58,568 bases of DNA from Lingula anatina. Taxonomy: Eukaryota > Brachiopoda > Lingulata > Lingulida > Lingulidae. The notes under the pieces were generated by a model. That model worked only from the letters and a program-made list of their open reading frames with translations, had not been told where the DNA came from and made no database searches. The translations under genes were made by a program, and so were the position numbers. Positions 55,599 through 58,568 of this stretch are shown here, piece by piece. The stretch lies in contig NW_019774981.1 of NCBI RefSeq assembly GCF_001039355.2, positions 71,712-130,279 of the forward strand, read 5' to 3'. Within the stretch, counting starts at the first letter, position 1. Every line of letters starts with the position of its first letter.

Positions 55599-55842
55599 TC
55601 AAAGCGCGCTTTGTTCAAATCCGGACCAATCAAAGATAAGGCTGAATATCAGGGACTTGCCGTAACCTGTGGGCAGCACGCAAATAACATCGTCTCTCAG
55701 TAGATAATGATGCAGGGCCTCAAACTGCTAGACCCTATGGTTTCAATTCCGATTTACTCATATTTTGCAAAGAATCAAGAGATAACTTAACACATTCTTT
55801 TTCGTAGTCACTCGCCTTGCTTTCTTTGTGTACGGTAATACA
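55599..55842 (-). pseudogene. RecQ-like helicase fragment with Walker A motif, broken
   Basis: On the minus strand, codons from 55727 to the stop at 55599-55601 read QFEALHHYLL, RDDVICVLPTGYGKSLIF and SLIFDWSGFEQSAL. The glutamine followed by a hydrophobic stretch and PTGYGKS is the motif 0 / Walker A (motif I) layout of RecQ-family DNA helicases. Upstream, another open stretch (SDYEKECVKLSLDSLQNM, SKSELKP) ends at 55738 and is separated by 10 extra bases that include a TAG and shift the frame. Later helicase motifs are absent. It lies between two BEL LTR copies and left of the ambiguous base 55847. It may be a decayed exon, a captured gene piece, or part of an unrecognised transposon; I cannot tell which. 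Confidence 0.6.
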
Positions 55843-55924
55843 CTCGNAAACAACACCAGAGGGCAAATTAAATCAAATCAACCAGTGGCTTAACACCGGC
55901 AGGCTTTATCAATTTCACCAACTT

Positions 55925-56207
55925 TGTCGGTATGCGGTTCAGAGAAAAAACGAGAGTTGAAAAACTACACGTTTATTATCTACAGAGACTGATCAAAAAC
56001 TACACACGTTTATTATCTACAGAGACTGATCAAAAACTACCCACTCAATGAGCAGGGCGTGAATATATACAAAGTAGGCAATAGGAGGCGGAGCTAAAAC
56101 TAAATCCATGTCCACTACAGACATTGACATACGAGCTTTAAAATACGTTACTACAACTGATAGTGCGCTTCGTTTGCATGGACATGCTTTTTCCATACGT
56201 TCCAACA
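55925..56207 (-). repeat. BEL/Pao 3' LTR (283 bp)
   Basis: On the minus strand it starts TGTTGGAACG and ends CCGACA, near-perfect TGT(T/C)GG inverted ends. It is preceded by CCCCCGGAGAA, a short purine-rich tract. An internal direct duplication of about 36 bp (ACACGTTTATTATCTACAG...) distinguishes it from the fragment at 55307. Ends placed by eye. Confidence 0.7.
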
Positions 56208-56521
56208 TTCTCCGGGGGCAACAAGTTGTAAAAGTAAACATGAAAGCATTAAGTGTTATAAAATAAGCAAGAAATCCAAAAATTCCATTAAACGTAAGTC
56301 ATATCAACAAGTCCTTGCGATGTACTAGTCAGTAAGTACTGATTAATGTAAACATCTATGCAATAGATTGTCATTGAAACAAAAAACGAAGTCCATAGCA
56401 ACGCTAATATTAGAAATATTCCAATAATAAGGTTAAATAATCCATTAATACGCTTGATTAAATGTCTCAAACAGTTTCATTTGAACAGTCTAATAGTTTC
56501 ATAAGTAATCAAAGTTCATTT

Positions 56522-58568
56522 TCATTTCAGTTCTTGAATCCATCTAGCGATGTTTTCTTTTGCTTGCTGGGCGGCGCGTCTCGTGTTACGGGCTGGTATG
56601 TTGACGTTTTCATCAGTAATTTCTTTGGACAGTGTGACCTCTCTCAGGTCAGGGGCAGTGTCATAATCAACGGAAATTTCTAGAGGATAGAGTTTCGTAA
56701 TAGGGCGATTTGTTGTTCCATACTTAGTTTTCAATGTTGCTGATCGCACTATCCCGTCATTGCCGTAGTTCAGTTTTGTAATTAGTCCCAAATCCCACAA
56801 AAGTCTAGGTTTAATATCCTCATGAATTAGTACTACGTCTCCAACTTGAACAGTATTTTGCTTAACCCCATTCATATTGTCCCTTTCTCTTAGCGCAGTA
56901 AGATATTCGGAGGTCCATCTTTGTGTGAAATGTGCATTGACCTCCTGCACATGTTTCAATCGTTTTGTCAAGCGTTCTTTGGAGATTTTGCCATCTGGTG
57001 CGAACGTCGGATCCAATCCTTCATCCTCATCTGTCAGTGGGCAAGGCAGTGTGTTGATTCGACGTCCGTTCAAAAGCATTGATGGTGTAAGAGGTTCACC
57101 CTCATTAACGTAGGTAATGGGGCGGTCATTCAGTGTTGCTTCTATTTCCGATGTTATGGTATGCAATTCGTCTAGCGTGATGCGAGCGCGTCCTAGTGTT
57201 TTTCTCATTGCATTCTTCGTGAGACCAATTAATCTTTCCCAAAAGCCACCAAACCACGGTGCTCTTTTAGGAATGAATTCCCACGTCACTCTATTTTGAC
57301 TTAGATATCGACGTACATCTTCATTTTCGAAAAGTTTATTGATTTCATTGGCGGCTGAATGAAAAGTTGTTGCGTTGTCACTAATCATTTTCGTAGGTAG
57401 TGATCTCCTGGCAGCGAATCTTCGAAATGCATTTATAAATGAAGATGTAGATAAGTCATTCACAACTTCCAGGTGGACGGCGCGAGTAGCGGAGCAAGTA
57501 AATAAACATATGTAGGCTTTCGCTTCACAATTCGTGGACGTTTTGACGTAGAGTGTCCCTGTAAAATCAACTCCAGTGACCGTAAACGGGGGAGCATCGT
57601 GAACTCTGAACGTTCGTAGAGGCGGAGCAACCGGAGAAGCATAGGGTCTGCCGATCAAGCGTCTGCATATCACACATTTACGTAGGACGCGGTTGACAGT
57701 TTCACGTGCTCTGGGGATCCAAAATCTCTGCCTGATACTTGTTACAGTTGATTGCATGCCGGAATGTAGCGCTTGTTTGTGCGCGTCATTTATCACTAAC
57801 AAAGTGAATGGATGTCGCCGTGGTAATAGTATCGGGTGTTTTCCGTCGTAAGTCAAGGGTGCGTTTTGTAAGCGACCTGTAAGTCGTATAATGCCATTAC
57901 TGTCTAAAAACAAACCAAGTTGCTTAACAGTATTTGATTTAGATTTCCCTCCTTTCAATGAGTCAAGTTCTTGATAGAAAGCTTTCTCTTGAACACACTT
58001 GATCCACATTTCTTCTGCATTAATGATTTCTTCTGCAGAAGGCGAGGCGTTTGTAATAACGTAAGATGACGTCTTGTGTATTTTTCCCTTCATAACGGCA
58101 ACAAATCTGAGCACCAATGCCGTTACGTTTAATAGTTTCGGAAGCGTGCCATGTCGGCCTATGTCGATCACCTTTGAAATGTCTGTTTTCGTTGTGAGCG
58201 GCTGATTTCCTCGCATTCTTTGGTTGTTGGCTTTGTCGGAAATATCAGTTTCAACGGAATGACCCTGAACTGCGGTCGTAGGGTCAATGACATTTGGATT
58301 GTTTTTAAAGAGTTGCTCATTCAACGAATCACTTGGGGTAAGTGGGGCAAACTCTGCCCGCTCCGTTCTCAAATGCATTACAGTACTGTTGTACTCTCCT
58401 ATGGGCCAATCTCCATGTGCAAGCCAGGCGGGTCCTTCCCACCATATAGTTGCGATTTCTAGTGACGATACGGTCGTGCCGCGTGTTATGAGATCGGCCG
58501 GGTTGTCATCCGTCGGACAATATCTGTATTCGTTGAACAACGACGGTTTGATTTCGTTGACACGATTT
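56522..58568 (-). CDS. BEL/Pao pol, RNase H end, integrase and C-terminal domain (partial)
   Basis: The frame is open to the window edge; the true start is outside, and no internal start should be assumed. It begins with NEYRYCPTDDNPADLITRG, the Pao-type end of RNase H, then the integrase zinc-binding region (INDAHKQALHSGM, RKCVICRRLIG), and the core with catalytic D in VTGVDFTG (codon 57566-57568), D in ISDNATTF (57377-57379) and E in FGGFWERLIG (57236-57238). The end carries the DUF5641-like module (LLWDLGLITKLNYGNDG, RPITKLYPLEI). No stops or shifts in 682 codons, so this copy may be young. Confidence 0.94.
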   Translation of the reverse strand, partial: NRVNEIKPSLFNEYRYCPTDDNPADLITRGTTVSSLEIATIWWEGPAWLAHGDWPIGEYNSTVMHLRTERAEFAPLTPSDSLNEQLFKNNPNVIDPTTAVQGHSVETDISDKANNQRMRGNQPLTTKTDISKVIDIGRHGTLPKLLNVTALVLRFVAVMKGKIHKTSSYVITNASPSAEEIINAEEMWIKCVQEKAFYQELDSLKGGKSKSNTVKQLGLFLDSNGIIRLTGRLQNAPLTYDGKHPILLPRRHPFTLLVINDAHKQALHSGMQSTVTSIRQRFWIPRARETVNRVLRKCVICRRLIGRPYASPVAPPLRTFRVHDAPPFTVTGVDFTGTLYVKTSTNCEAKAYICLFTCSATRAVHLEVVNDLSTSSFINAFRRFAARRSLPTKMISDNATTFHSAANEINKLFENEDVRRYLSQNRVTWEFIPKRAPWFGGFWERLIGLTKNAMRKTLGRARITLDELHTITSEIEATLNDRPITYVNEGEPLTPSMLLNGRRINTLPCPLTDEDEGLDPTFAPDGKISKERLTKRLKHVQEVNAHFTQRWTSEYLTALRERDNMNGVKQNTVQVGDVVLIHEDIKPRLLWDLGLITKLNYGNDGIVRSATLKTKYGTTNRPITKLYPLEISVDYDTAPDLREVTLSKEITDENVNIPARNTRRAAQQAKENIARWIQELK

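Larger units (their letters stand above)
55925..58568 (-). mobile_element. BEL/Pao LTR retrotransposon, 3' half; continues beyond the window
   Basis: Comprises the 3' LTR, about 310 bp of noncoding DNA (56208-56521) and the C-terminal part of pol, running off the right edge. Gag, protease and most of RT would lie outside. Confidence 0.9.

Noticed and set aside
1-58568. tRNA, rRNA or CRISPR arrays
   Set aside because: No cloverleaf with a convincing T-arm, no rRNA core sequence and no regularly spaced repeats were noticed by eye; a covariance-model scan was not possible.

Overview
This is eukaryotic (metazoan) nuclear DNA: spliced genes with GT-AG introns, AT-rich intergenic sequence, many microsatellites, and LINE, Ty3/Gypsy, BEL/Pao and MITE-type repeats. 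The genes are animal genes (a dopamine/noradrenaline transporter-like SLC6, DIPK1/FAM69, DENND11). Single-base microsatellites, frequent TACATGTA/CCGGTA motifs and a dispersed 'agcaacatta' repeat suggest a marine invertebrate (lophotrochozoan or invertebrate deuterostome). That placement is inference; the sequence alone does not name a species.

Layout. 1-2476 is presumed intron of an SLC6A3-like gene on the minus strand, whose N-terminal coding exon lies at 2477-2955. From 2956 to about 23750 I see no convincing gene, but there are three MITE-like inverted-repeat elements, a strong 70-nt hairpin, tandem duplications and microsatellites. A 5'-truncated LINE with an open RT frame sits at about 23750-26604. 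Two minus-strand genes follow in tandem: DIPK1-like kinase (three coding exons, 27432-29874) and DENND11 (nine coding exons, 33249-42368), for which I assembled complete exon structures.

The DENND11 start codon abuts a single N (42368), immediately followed by about 9.7 kb of plus-strand Ty3/Gypsy sequence. This holds copy A1 (mutated protease active site and a frameshift in integrase), the 5' end of a second family (LTR, primer-binding site, gag start), another single N (47181), and copy A2 with an intact 1377-codon protease-RT-RNase H-integrase frame and a 3' LTR ending at 52090. Both Ns sit where sequence jumps from one unit to another, so parts of this cluster are probably missing or misjoined in the assembly.

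The right end (53.7-58.6 kb) is a repeat graveyard: a foldback element, a frameshifted LINE endonuclease fragment cut by a BEL LTR fragment, a previously un-called minus-strand piece with a RecQ-type Walker A motif, a BEL 3' LTR, and the C-terminal half of a BEL/Pao pol running off the window. No rRNA, tRNA, CRISPR or operon was found. I see no clearly new multi-gene system; the most worthwhile leads are the RecQ-like fragment between BEL LTR copies, the Gypsy cluster at the DENND11 start, the MITE families and the long hairpins.
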